Positions 24,379 through 32,994 of a stretch of DNA of 64,000 bases are shown in pieces. Position 1 is the first letter of the stretch. Each line of letters opens with the position of its first letter. The notes beneath the pieces are model-generated. The model was given only the letters and a program-made list of their open reading frames with translations. It searched no databases and had not been told where the DNA came from. The stretch spans positions 186,001-250,000 of the forward strand of contig JBKBLR010000001.1 of the NCBI GenBank assembly GCA_046296195.1. Reading direction: 5' to 3'. The DNA is from Amphiplicatus sp046296195 (GTDB lineage Bacteria > Pseudomonadota > Alphaproteobacteria > Caulobacterales > Parvularculaceae). Made by a program: the position numbers and the translations under genes.

Positions 24379-26373
24379 ATGATGCGCCTAGCCGCCGTCC
24401 TCCTCTTTCTCGCAAGCGCGCAGGCGGCGGCGCGCTCCTTCACCGTCGAGGACGCGCTCGCCGTCCGGCTGGTCAGCGATCCGCGTCTCAGCCCGGACGG
24501 ACGATGGATCGCTTACGTCGTTGAGAAGAACGATCTCGACAGGGATGAGAAGACCTCGCGCATCTTTATGACCTCGGTCGATGGCGTTGAGACGGTCGCG
24601 ATGACGGGCGAGACCTATTCCGCCGCCGACCCGCGCTGGTCGCCGGACGGACGCTATCTGTCCTTCATCGCCGCGCGCGACGACCTTGAAGAGAATGCGG
24701 CCCCTCAGGTTTACACCCTCGACCGCCGCGGCGGCGAAGCGGAGGCATACACCAATATCCCGCAGGGCGTTCTTGAACATGACTGGGCGCCCGCCGGCGA
24801 CAGGCTGCTGCTGGCGATTGGGGACGAAAGCGCCGGCGCTAAGGCGGCGCGCGAGGCGCGCGAGAAAGGTGCGCGCGAGCCGTCGCTTCCTGTCGTCATC
24901 GACCGGCTGCAGTTTAAGGAGGACGGCGTCGGCTATCTCGACAGGTCGCGCCGGCACTACTACGTCCAGGACGGGCGGCTCGCCGCGCCGAAACAGCTCA
25001 CCTTCGGCGACCATGATGATTACGAGGCGACGTGGTCGCCCGACGGCGCGCGCATCGCCTTCACCTCTAACCGCACGAAAGAACCGGACGGCAACGTCAA
25101 TTCCGACATCTGGACCGCCGAGCTCGCTAAAGCGGGAAAGCCGAACGAGCCGCAGCGCGTCACCGATAATCCTGGCACGGACAGCGCGCCCGCCTGGAGC
25201 CCGGACGGGCGCTTTATCGCCCATACGGCGAAGCTCGACCCGCGTCTCATCTGGTACGCCTCCGCGCATCTCGCCGTGGCGCCGGCGCAAGGTGGGAAAG
25301 CGCGCGTCCTCACCGAGGCGCTCGACCGCTTCTTCTACCGCCCGCGCTTTTCGCCGGACGGTCGCGAGATCTATGCGATGGTCGAACATGAGGGCGAACA
25401 ACCGCTGGTCGCGATCGACATCAAGACGGGAGCCAAACGCGACCTCATCGCCGGCGAGCACGCGATCTGGGCCTTTGACCTCCACCCGTCGGGCCTCATC
25501 GCCGCGCAATTGTCCCGTCCGACCTTGCCGGATGAAATCTTCGTCTTCTCCGGCGGCGCGCTGACGCAAGCGACGAGAACCAATGAGGCGCTTCTGAAGG
25601 ACGTCGCCCTGTCGACGCCCTTCACCGCGACATTCAAAAGCGCCGACGGGACCGAGGTTGAAGCGTTCTTCTATCCGCCGGCGACGGGCCGCCCGAAAAA
25701 GGCGCCGACCATCCTCAGGATTCACGGCGGACCGACGACGCAATGGGATTTCTCCTATGATGTCTACGCGCAGCTTTACGCGGCGGCGGGCTATGCGGTC
25801 GTTATGCCGAACCCGCGCGGATCGACCGGGTACGGAACCGATTTCGCGCGCGCGATCTTCGCGGCATGGGGCGAGAAGGATTTCGAGGACGTCCTGGCGG
25901 GCGTCGATCACGCCATCGCCATCGGCCTTGCCGATCCGAAGCGGCTTGGCGTCGGCGGCTGGTCCTATGGCGGCATCTTGACGAACTACGTCGTCACCAA
26001 GACGGACCGCTTCGACGCCGCGGTCTCCGGCGCGTCCGGGTTTCATTACCTCGCCAATTACGGGCACGACATCTATCAGCGGGAATATGAGATCGAGCTT
26101 GGCCTGCCTTGGGAGAACATCGAAGCGTGGAACCGCGTCGACACTTTCAAGCACGCGGCGAAAGTGACGACGCCGACGCTCTTCATCGGCGGGGCCCAGG
26201 ACTGGAACGTGCCGATCCTCAATTCCGAACAGTTCTATCAGGTGCTGAAGCGCCGGGGCGTTCCGACCGGCCTCATCGTCTATCCGGGCGAGGATCATTC
26301 GATCGACCGGCCGAGTTTCTACAAGGATCGCTTCGAGCGTTATCTCGGCTGGTATGCGCGCTGGGTGAAATAG
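24379..26373 (+). CDS. S9-family prolyl oligopeptidase-like serine peptidase
   Basis: A 664-residue protein with signal peptide MMRLAAVLLFLASAQAAA, a beta-propeller of repeated WSPDGR-type motifs (DPRLSPDGRWIAY, DPRWSPDGRYLSF, TWSPDGARIAF, AWSPDGRFIAH, FSPDGREIY), and a C-terminal alpha/beta hydrolase domain with Ser529 in GWSYGG, Asp608 in AQDWNVP and His640 in GEDHSID. This fits acylaminoacyl-peptidase/dipeptidyl-peptidase-like enzymes of the periplasm that trim peptides. AAAGGA precedes the ATG. Confidence 0.92.
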   Translation: MMRLAAVLLFLASAQAAARSFTVEDALAVRLVSDPRLSPDGRWIAYVVEKNDLDRDEKTSRIFMTSVDGVETVAMTGETYSAADPRWSPDGRYLSFIAARDDLEENAAPQVYTLDRRGGEAEAYTNIPQGVLEHDWAPAGDRLLLAIGDESAGAKAAREAREKGAREPSLPVVIDRLQFKEDGVGYLDRSRRHYYVQDGRLAAPKQLTFGDHDDYEATWSPDGARIAFTSNRTKEPDGNVNSDIWTAELAKAGKPNEPQRVTDNPGTDSAPAWSPDGRFIAHTAKLDPRLIWYASAHLAVAPAQGGKARVLTEALDRFFYRPRFSPDGREIYAMVEHEGEQPLVAIDIKTGAKRDLIAGEHAIWAFDLHPSGLIAAQLSRPTLPDEIFVFSGGALTQATRTNEALLKDVALSTPFTATFKSADGTEVEAFFYPPATGRPKKAPTILRIHGGPTTQWDFSYDVYAQLYAAAGYAVVMPNPRGSTGYGTDFARAIFAAWGEKDFEDVLAGVDHAIAIGLADPKRLGVGGWSYGGILTNYVVTKTDRFDAAVSGASGFHYLANYGHDIYQREYEIELGLPWENIEAWNRVDTFKHAAKVTTPTLFIGGAQDWNVPILNSEQFYQVLKRRGVPTGLIVYPGEDHSIDRPSFYKDRFERYLGWYARWVK

Positions 26374-26433
26374 TAGTTTCGCCGGTGCGCCGCTTTCGCT
26401 AGATTCGGGCGTCATCACGGCAGGGGAGACCCC

Positions 26434-27468
26434 ATGCGCGCCTGGTTGCTTATTGCTGTCCTGGTGGGTCTCTTAATCGCGGGCCCGGCTGGCGCCGCGC
26501 CCGCCACGGACTCCGACCCCGCCAGCAGCCAGCCATCCGACCCGACGGCGCTCGCCGCCGCCGTTGATTATGCCGGACGCATCACGCCGCTCGTCAATGA
26601 GGCGAACGCGCTGATGAGCGACATCATCGATCTGTCGAGCCGCTATTTGCTCGGCTTCACGGAGCCCGACGCTTATACGCGCGACCGCAAGGCGATCGAT
26701 GCGGCGGCGAAGGCGCTCGCCGCGCGGATCGGCGATCTCAATGCGAGCGCGAAAGCGCTGCCCGATCCGCCAGCCGGGCCCTTTGCGGCGCGCGGCCTCG
26801 AGCTCAAGCGCTATGTCGAGAAGGTCATGGTCGATGTCGCCGATATGAAGGCGGCGCTCGACCGGTTGCCGGGACGCGTCAAGGCCCGCGACGCTGACGG
26901 GTTCGACGCAGCGCGCGCCGTCCTTTTCCGCTATTCCTCGAACGCGCTTCGCTCGGAGAATGCGCTGCTGACGGCGGGCCAGATGACGACGACGATCGGT
27001 CATCCCGAATATCACCTGCTTGAGGCGATGAAGAACGCCAATCTCGTCATCGCCGAGTTTCTCGATCTCCTGCAGCGCGCAAACGCCGGTGAGCGTGAGG
27101 ACATGAGCGAAGCAGCCGGCCGGATCGACGCCCATCATAAGGCGATCACCATATCGCTCGACGCGGCGGCCGCGCTCGCCGACGGGCTTGAAGCCCAGTT
27201 CGCCCTCCAGGCGCCTGCGTTGAAGACGGAATCGGACGCCTTCTTCGCCGCCTATCGGGCGGCCTTCGGCGTTGAACGGCGGATCGGCGCGGCGCTTGCC
27301 GACTACCCGGCGATGGCGGCGGGGATCGCGGGCGGCGCAGCGCCGGCCTCTTTCAAAGCCCGCCTTGACGAGATCGGGGCCCTCTTCCCAGCGCTCATCA
27401 ATGAACGCCAGGCAGCGATGTCGGCGAAACAGGCGGCTGGCGTCGCGCTCGCCGCAAAGGCGCAATGA
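26434..27468 (+). CDS. Hypothetical exported alpha-helical protein
   Basis: A 344-residue protein with a signal peptide (MRAWLLIAVLVGLLIAGPAGAAPA) and a strong GGGGAG ribosome site. The mature part is predicted to be almost wholly helical, rich in Ala, Asp and Leu, without Cys. HPEYHLLEAMKNANLVIAEFLDLLQRA and RIDAHHKAITISLDAAAALA are notable His-containing segments. No family is recognised. It is convergent with the gene at 27640. Confidence 0.65.
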   Translation: MRAWLLIAVLVGLLIAGPAGAAPATDSDPASSQPSDPTALAAAVDYAGRITPLVNEANALMSDIIDLSSRYLLGFTEPDAYTRDRKAIDAAAKALAARIGDLNASAKALPDPPAGPFAARGLELKRYVEKVMVDVADMKAALDRLPGRVKARDADGFDAARAVLFRYSSNALRSENALLTAGQMTTTIGHPEYHLLEAMKNANLVIAEFLDLLQRANAGEREDMSEAAGRIDAHHKAITISLDAAAALADGLEAQFALQAPALKTESDAFFAAYRAAFGVERRIGAALADYPAMAAGIAGGAAPASFKARLDEIGALFPALINERQAAMSAKQAAGVALAAKAQ

Positions 27469-27639
27469 CGGCGCGCCTTGTTCCGGGATTGAGGCGCGAT
27501 AAGGTCTTTGCGTGTTGCGGCGCTCGCCGCTTGCGCTTCACGCACGCAAAACCCCGAAAACTTCGGCGCTCATGGCGCCTCGACTGTTATTGTCGCGGCG
27601 TCTTGGCGCGAAACTGACGCGCTGTGGCGCGTCGTCGCG

Positions 27640-28089
27640 CTAAAAAAGCCCGAAAATCTTCTTCCGCGGCGCCATCAGCTTCGGCGCGGCCTTCGGGTTA
27701 GCCGCCGCCCATTTCACATAGTCGATCTCGGGCCGCGCGGTGCGCGCTTCGGTCGCCTTCAATCCCATCATCAGGTCACGGACGGCTTCCGGCGCGGCGT
27801 TCGCGGCCTCGAGCGGGTCCGGCGCGGCGGCCGAAAGGCTGCGGCCCTCCGCCCTGGCGCGCCGCTCCTCGCGCCGGACCGCGCGTTGCTCGGCGGCGGT
27901 GAGGCGGAGTTTAAGCGCTGAAAAGGCCGCTTCGGCGGGAAGGATCGCTTCGGGGGCGAGGCTTGCACGCTCCTCTGCGCGCCAGTCGACGCGGCTCGGC
28001 ACGACGATATTGTCGACGCCGCGGCCCGTCAGACGGCGCGTCGTCGTCTTTTCAAAACCCGACCAGATCTGTTTCAGCCGCTGGCTCAT
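27640..28089 (-). CDS. Hypothetical basic protein linked to the proteasome-like gene
   Basis: A 149-residue, Arg/Ala-rich soluble protein with no signal peptide (MSQRLKQIWSGFEKTTTRRL). It has a helical, charged centre (LTAAEQRAVRREERRARAEGRSL) and ends MAPRKKIFGLF. No family is recognised. It starts nine bases after the stop of the proteasome-like gene, so the two are almost certainly one transcript and may act together. Confidence 0.65.
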   Translation of the reverse strand: MSQRLKQIWSGFEKTTTRRLTGRGVDNIVVPSRVDWRAEERASLAPEAILPAEAAFSALKLRLTAAEQRAVRREERRARAEGRSLSAAAPDPLEAANAAPEAVRDLMMGLKATEARTARPEIDYVKWAAANPKAAPKLMAPRKKIFGLF

Positions 28090-28098
28090 CGCACGCTC

Positions 28099-29379
28099 CT
28101 ACAAATCCGCCTTTTCGCGCTTCAGCTCGAGGCCGCCATTGCGCGTGATGACGGCGACGGCGATCGGCCCGCCGACGGTTTCGACCGAATGCATGACCTT
28201 TTGCTGGAAAGAATTGAGCTTGATGAGCGACGCCGCCGTCTCGCCGAGCTCGCGCTTCGGCAGCGATCCGATGGCGCGATAGATGGGGCGCGTGTGAACG
28301 GCGTACTGATAGGCGTCGATCGACTTGAAGAACTCCCGCAACGCGTGGCCCATGTTGTTTTCCGAATAGTCGCGGAAGAGCGCCTGGCGCTGCTGGTCCG
28401 AGATCGGCGCGCGGGTGATGACGTCCGAGACGAGATTCATCGAAAGCTTCAGCGTCTCGCCATACATGAACATCCGCAGATATTGGTCCATGCCCGTCAG
28501 GAAGGTGCGGATCATGCGGTCCTGCGCGAAGGGCTGCACGATCGGCCCGCCGTCCGAGGTCATGTCGGCGGCGCGATCCTGCTTCCTTTTGAGGATTCCG
28601 AGGATGACGCTCGAGGAGAGATAGGAGCGCATCGAGGGGAATTTCTCCCGCGCGCCGAAGCCCGCGAAGACGACGCCGGTGTAGTGTTCGAAAAAGGCGT
28701 CGCGGGTGACCGAGAAGACGGCGATCTCGCGCAGGCGCTCGCGCGTCGCGTCGGAGACGACGAGGGATCCATAGTCGCCGCGTAGCGCCGCAACGAGGCT
28801 GTCGATCAGCTGCTCGATCTCGCCGCGATAGCGCCGGCGCACCTGCTCGCCCATGCCGCCCGGAAAGCAGGCGAGGTCATTCCTCGGATTGTCGTCCGGA
28901 TAGCGCTGGTAATCGGCGTGGAGCTGGCCGACGACGAATTCAAAGACGGCGGAGAGATGATCCTTGACGCGCGCGCCGTTCGCCTCCGCGATCTTCCGCA
29001 CCTGCGCGTCGAAATCCTCGGCGATGACGGTGTAGACGACCGCAACATGCTTCAGGAACTCCGTATCCTGATGATCAGCGGGGAAGAGGTCCGGGTTCCC
29101 CGAAATGAAGTTCATGAAGTCTTCGGCGTAGTCCTGCACGGTGTCGAGCGAGCGGCCCCGCGTCGCATCGCGGTAGAGCGAGATCACCGTCTCCCACGGC
29201 GTCGACATGATTTCAGCGTTATTATAGATCATCACGCCGACGGGCTGGGCGTCGTTCAGCGGGAAGAGCTTGTCCACCGACTGGTAGGTCTTGAGGTACT
29301 GGTGGCCGGTGATAGTGACCGCGCTGTCCGCGGCCATCGCCACCGCCTGGCGGTTCATCAACACCACTTCGGAGGTCAT
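28099..29379 (-). CDS. Proteasome-like Ntn-hydrolase protein of unusual length
   Basis: A 426-residue protein. GAGGGG six bases before the ATG fixes the start as Met-Thr-Ser, so Met removal would expose an N-terminal Thr. Counting it as Thr1, Asp17 falls in AMAADSAVT, exactly as in HslV and proteasome beta subunits, and a Lys in VDKLFPL at position 36 matches Lys33. PVGVMIYNNAEIMSTPWETVISLYR resembles the HslV core VIAGFAGGTADAFTLLERLE, and TVGGPIAVAVITRNGG at the end resembles the last proteasome strands. Between them lie about 300 mostly helical residues absent from normal subunits. Peptidase activity is inferred. No signal peptide. Confidence 0.6.
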   Translation of the reverse strand: MTSEVVLMNRQAVAMAADSAVTITGHQYLKTYQSVDKLFPLNDAQPVGVMIYNNAEIMSTPWETVISLYRDATRGRSLDTVQDYAEDFMNFISGNPDLFPADHQDTEFLKHVAVVYTVIAEDFDAQVRKIAEANGARVKDHLSAVFEFVVGQLHADYQRYPDDNPRNDLACFPGGMGEQVRRRYRGEIEQLIDSLVAALRGDYGSLVVSDATRERLREIAVFSVTRDAFFEHYTGVVFAGFGAREKFPSMRSYLSSSVILGILKRKQDRAADMTSDGGPIVQPFAQDRMIRTFLTGMDQYLRMFMYGETLKLSMNLVSDVITRAPISDQQRQALFRDYSENNMGHALREFFKSIDAYQYAVHTRPIYRAIGSLPKRELGETAASLIKLNSFQQKVMHSVETVGGPIAVAVITRNGGLELKREKADL

Positions 29380-29707
29380 TCAGCGCCCCTCGCCCCGCAA
29401 CGCCCCTGAGGGCCCGGCCCCAAGCCGGGACGGCGAACGGGCTCGCCGCCCCTTCGCGCCCACGACAATTGGGAAATGGTATCGGCAAAAGCCCGGATTG
29501 GGAACGGAGCCGCAGCGACGGGATCGGCGCAGCCCTGGCCTGTCTCCGCCGCGCCACAGGCCCGGCCCGCCGCAAGGCCCTTTCCGCTTGCCGCAAGACC
29601 CCTGTTTTGGCGCGCCTCTGTGACCCAGTTAACGGGCAGCGTCGCAACGGGCGCGCATTATGCAAGGCATCCGGCGTCACGCCGCTGGAGACTTCGGAGA
29701 GACCGCC
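29380..29707. other. 328-base spacer, divergent
   Basis: The stretch separates the proteasome-like gene (minus strand) from a small membrane-protein gene (plus strand). It is GC-rich with short inverted repeats (for instance around 29413-29437). Longer open frames here lack ribosome sites. It presumably carries divergent promoters, but no convincing -35/-10 pair is visible. Confidence 0.5.
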
Positions 29708-29827
29708 ATGACCGCCTTCGGACCCGCTGGACTAGCGATTGTCGCTTTCATCGGCTCGATCGGAACCTTGACCGCGATTTATGGGCTGGAGCAGTTTTTC
29801 AAGCGCCGCATCGGCGTCGGCCGCTGA
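29708..29827 (+). CDS. Small single-pass membrane protein, 39 aa
   Basis: An ATG at 29708 opens 39 codons: a short polar start (MTAFGPAG), one hydrophobic helix (LAIVAFIGSIGTLTAIYGL), then a basic tail EQFFKRRIGVGR. GGAGA and a second purine-rich stretch (CGGAGAGA) precede the start by about 7-12 bases. The layout, a single helix followed by positive charges, fits an inner-membrane microprotein. Homologues are not recognised. A second such gene follows about 100 bases later. Confidence 0.5.
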   Translation: MTAFGPAGLAIVAFIGSIGTLTAIYGLEQFFKRRIGVGR

Positions 29828-29925
29828 AGACGCACCCGCTCCGTTAACCTTAAGTCCATCATTTTAAACAGAAATTTGACATTTCAGAGCTGTAATGTCC
29901 GCGTCGTCTTGGGAGGACGCGCCTC

Positions 29926-30051
29926 ATGTTGCTCACCCCCGTCGCCGTCTCGCTGTTTGCGTTTCTGGCGCTCGTCGCCGGCACCACCCTGTTCTTCGTG
30001 ATCGAGCGCCGGTTCGCCGCCGCCGAAAAGCGGCTCGATCCCTCTGCCTGA
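29926..30051 (+). CDS. Small single-pass membrane protein, 41 aa
   Basis: GGGAGG nine bases upstream of the ATG at 29926 makes a strong start. The product is MLLTPVAVSLFAFLALVAG followed by TTLFFVIERRFAAAEKRLDPSA: one transmembrane helix and a charged, helical tail. Upstream (29850-29890) the DNA is unusually A+T-rich for this window and contains TTGACA at 29876-29881, which could be a -35 element. Function unknown. Confidence 0.55.
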   Translation: MLLTPVAVSLFAFLALVAGTTLFFVIERRFAAAEKRLDPSA

Positions 30052-30082
30052 CCGGCTCCCATCCGGGCGCCGCCGCGCGGGC

Positions 30083-31408
30083 TCATCTACCGCCTGACCG
30101 GCGCGAGGCCGGCCGGGCCGCCCGCCCGCCGATCCCGCGCCCTGCACGCCCTGACGCCCAGCTCCCGACGCAGGCTGCGAACAAGAGCGCGACGCCGATC
30201 GAATCTGTCGCCGCCGCCGTTTCGCGGCCCGAGATCCAAGCAATCCCCGCCGGCCCGTTCAGGAGATCGAGCGACCGCATCAGCATGAGCGCGCCGATAA
30301 AACCGACGAGGCGCCAGCCGCTTTTGTTCCGTATAAGAAGGAACAACGCCGGCGTCGCGGCGATGTAATACTGGCTGAGCGACGGCAGGAAGAACAATCC
30401 GGTGACGATCGCGAGGATGGCGAATTCGACCGACCGACCGGCTTCGGTTTCGCCGGCGCGGTCGCTGAGAGCGGCGAACAGCGCCAACGCCAGGGTGCAG
30501 GCGGCGATGAGCGCGCCGGTCCCCGGCGAAAGGCCGAACGCGCCGAAGAGAAAGAATCCGACGCCGCTCTGCGCCGCATGGGTGTTCGCCGGAAAATCCG
30601 AATAGGCCGCGAGATTGGAGAGCATCGCCTTTAGCGAGGGGAGAATGCCGCCGGGCTGAAGGCCGATGACCGAAATGACGGTGATCAGCCCGAAGGACGC
30701 CAGCATCGGGGCGCGCGTTCTCGGGCGCATCAGCAGCGCGAGCGCCGCCGCGGCGCTCATCTGCGGCGACAGAAGCGCCAGAAATCCGCCGGCGACGACA
30801 TAGGCGGCGCGACCCGTCTGCGCGCCGCGCAGCATTGCGAGGAGTCCGAGATAGACGATCAGCGTGAGGATGTTATGGAAGAAGATGATCGACGTCGCAT
30901 TCCAGCCGGCGACGAGAAGGATCGCGTGAAGGCTCGCCCAGGATAGGCGCGAACCCGGCGCCCCCGCCGACCGGACGAGATCGGCGGCGAGCACGCTTGA
31001 GGCGATGAGCGCGCAGACGTTGATGATCGAGAACAGCAGCGACGCCGCCCCGGGCGAAAGAGCCCCGAGCGGCGCCAGCGCCAGGACGGCATGCGGCGGA
31101 TAGAAGAACGGCGCCGGCGCCGCATAGACATGCGGCAACCCGTATTGCGCGAACAGCGCCGCACGCTCGGCCGCATAGGGACTCTGTCCTGACGCCCACA
31201 TCTTCCCGGCGGTCCAGAGATGATGGAAGTCAACCGGTCCCGGCCGTGGATGATCGAAGAGCACGAGCGGCAGGAGCGCGATCAGAAAGAAGAGGAGCAC
31301 GGCCGCGGCGAGAAGCCGCTCGGTTCGCGGCGCGGAAAGGTCAAGACCCGCAAAGGCCGTATCGCCGAAGGCCATGAAGGAACGCCGAATGCCGCCGACC
31401 CCGAGCAT
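30083..31408 (-). CDS. GT87/DUF2029-type membrane glycosyltransferase
   Basis: A 441-residue polytopic membrane protein with about ten hydrophobic segments. VDFHHLWTAGKMWASGQSPYAA (about residues 58-80) carries the acidic first-loop motif (D-F near the end of the first helix) seen in the GT87/DUF2029 family, related to polyprenyl-phosphate mannosyltransferases. FFYPPHAVLALAPLGAL is also typical. Such enzymes transfer sugars from lipid carriers outside the inner membrane. The ATG at 31375 (MAFGDTAF) is an alternative start; neither has a strong ribosome site. The C-terminus is basic and disordered. Confidence 0.75.
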   Translation of the reverse strand: MLGVGGIRRSFMAFGDTAFAGLDLSAPRTERLLAAAVLLFFLIALLPLVLFDHPRPGPVDFHHLWTAGKMWASGQSPYAAERAALFAQYGLPHVYAAPAPFFYPPHAVLALAPLGALSPGAASLLFSIINVCALIASSVLAADLVRSAGAPGSRLSWASLHAILLVAGWNATSIIFFHNILTLIVYLGLLAMLRGAQTGRAAYVVAGGFLALLSPQMSAAAALALLMRPRTRAPMLASFGLITVISVIGLQPGGILPSLKAMLSNLAAYSDFPANTHAAQSGVGFFLFGAFGLSPGTGALIAACTLALALFAALSDRAGETEAGRSVEFAILAIVTGLFFLPSLSQYYIAATPALFLLIRNKSGWRLVGFIGALMLMRSLDLLNGPAGIAWISGRETAAATDSIGVALLFAACVGSWASGRAGRGIGGRAARPASRRSGGR

Positions 31409-31446
31409 CGCCGAAAGTCGTTAACGGCCCCGAAACGCCGCGGACA

Positions 31447-32895
31447 TCAGGCGCCGCGCGGTCGCCAGGCGGAGGCGTCGAGGCACTGCGCTTCGCGCAT
31501 CGCGCCGATCATATCGAGCTTTTGCGCCAGCAGCGCCCAGTCGTCGCGCTCGGCGATCGCCGCCCAGATCGCCTCGACCTCGTCGAGCAGCATCGTGCAC
31601 GGCGCGCCCGCGAAATAGGGGTGCGACAGCCGCTCGGGGCGCTCGGGTTCAAATCCTTCAAGCTGCTCGCGCAACGGCTTGAACGCCGCATCGGCGTAGA
31701 GCGCCGCGTGCGGGCTTGCGCCGGCGCGCGCCGAGGAGACCGCGCCGCAGAACCAGTCGAAGAACACCCGCTCGAAGGGGATCTTCGTCGACTCCATCCA
31801 TTGCAGCAGCGCGACGACGAAGTCGAAATCGCCCGCGCCTCCGGGCCTGATCCCGAGCCGGGCGAAGAACGCCTCGACCATCCCGCGCTCGAAGGCCTGC
31901 GGAAAGGCTTTGAGTCTTTCATTCAGTGCGTCGGCCTCGGCGACCAGCATCAGCGCGCCGCCGAGGCGGGCGAGGTTCCACAAGACGGCGTCCGGCTGCC
32001 GGCCATAGGCGTAAAGGCCCGTCTGGTCGAAATAGGCCGCCGTGAAGGAAAAGTCCGTATGGGGAAGAAATCGCCAGGGGCCGTAGTCGAAGCTCTCGCC
32101 CGTGATGTTCATGTTGTCGGTGTTGAGGACGCCGTGGGCGAAGCCTGCGGCCATCCATTGCGCGGCGAGGCGGGCGGTGCGCGCCACGACGCGCCCGAAC
32201 CATTGCGCGGCGTGATCTTCCGCCCCTGCGAGGTCGGGATCGAAAGCCTCGATGCAATAGTCGATGAGCCGGGCGATCGCCGCCTTGTCCTCTTCGAAGG
32301 CGAGGCGCTGGAAGGCGCCGAACCGCACATGGCCGTGGCTGAGACGCACGAGGACGCAAGATCGCGCCGGCGAGGGCTCGTCATTGCGGTGAAGACTCTC
32401 GCCGGTCTCGACGACGCTGAAGGTCTTCGAGGTGTAGACGCCGAGCGCTTCGAGCATTTCAGTTGCGAGGATCTCGCGTACGCCGCCCTTGAGCGTCAGC
32501 CGTCCGTCGGCGTTTCGTGAATATGGCGTCTTGCCGGACCCCTTCGTGCCGAGGTCGAGAAGGCGCCCCGCGCCGTCCCGCACCTGCGCAAAAAGGAAGC
32601 CTCGGCCGTCGCCGAGATCGGGATTGTAAACGCGAAACTGGTGCCCGTGATAGCGGAGCGCGAGCGGCGCGGTCAGATTGTCCGTCAGCGGATGAAATCG
32701 CGCGAAATGGCCCGTCCACGCGTCATCGCTGAGGTGCGAGAGGCCGACCGCGCCCGCCCAGCGGTCATTGCGATAGCGCAAGACCGCGCGCGGAAACGCC
32801 GCCGGCGCCGCCCGGTCGCTGAAGGGCGGCCCTTCAAGGGCGGCGAAGAGAGGATCGGGCCGATAGGCCGCCGGGCGGGGCTCGCGCATCCTCAT
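31447..32895 (-). CDS. selO: Protein adenylyltransferase SelO (YdiU/UPF0061)
   Basis: A 482-residue pseudokinase-fold enzyme that transfers AMP to Ser/Thr/Tyr residues of proteins. Family motifs are LRYHGHQFRVYNPDLGDGRGFLFAQV, LGTKGSGKTPYSRNADGRLTLKGGVRE, HGVLNTDNMNITGESFDYGPWRF with the metal-binding Asn/Asp, and the final HPYFAGAPCTMLLDEVEAIW region. The frame is open to 33183, but MRMREPRPAAYRP at 32895 gives the normal family length. The usual C-terminal Sec or Cys end is absent; it ends SAWRPRGA. Divergent from ilvA. Confidence 0.92.
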   Translation of the reverse strand: MRMREPRPAAYRPDPLFAALEGPPFSDRAAPAAFPRAVLRYRNDRWAGAVGLSHLSDDAWTGHFARFHPLTDNLTAPLALRYHGHQFRVYNPDLGDGRGFLFAQVRDGAGRLLDLGTKGSGKTPYSRNADGRLTLKGGVREILATEMLEALGVYTSKTFSVVETGESLHRNDEPSPARSCVLVRLSHGHVRFGAFQRLAFEEDKAAIARLIDYCIEAFDPDLAGAEDHAAQWFGRVVARTARLAAQWMAAGFAHGVLNTDNMNITGESFDYGPWRFLPHTDFSFTAAYFDQTGLYAYGRQPDAVLWNLARLGGALMLVAEADALNERLKAFPQAFERGMVEAFFARLGIRPGGAGDFDFVVALLQWMESTKIPFERVFFDWFCGAVSSARAGASPHAALYADAAFKPLREQLEGFEPERPERLSHPYFAGAPCTMLLDEVEAIWAAIAERDDWALLAQKLDMIGAMREAQCLDASAWRPRGA

Positions 32896-32994
32896 CCGCC
32901 TAACGCATCGCTCCGCCCCGTCAATGCGCGGCCGCCTTGGCGTCGCCCTTCGGTCTTGCGCTCTGGAGCTCTTTCGCGCATGCGAAGGGCCGCC

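Noticed and set aside
26473..27465. Long minus-strand frame opposite the exported helical protein gene.
   Set aside because: Arg/Asp-rich antisense shadow typical of high-GC genes; the plus-strand frame has the signal peptide and the ribosome site.
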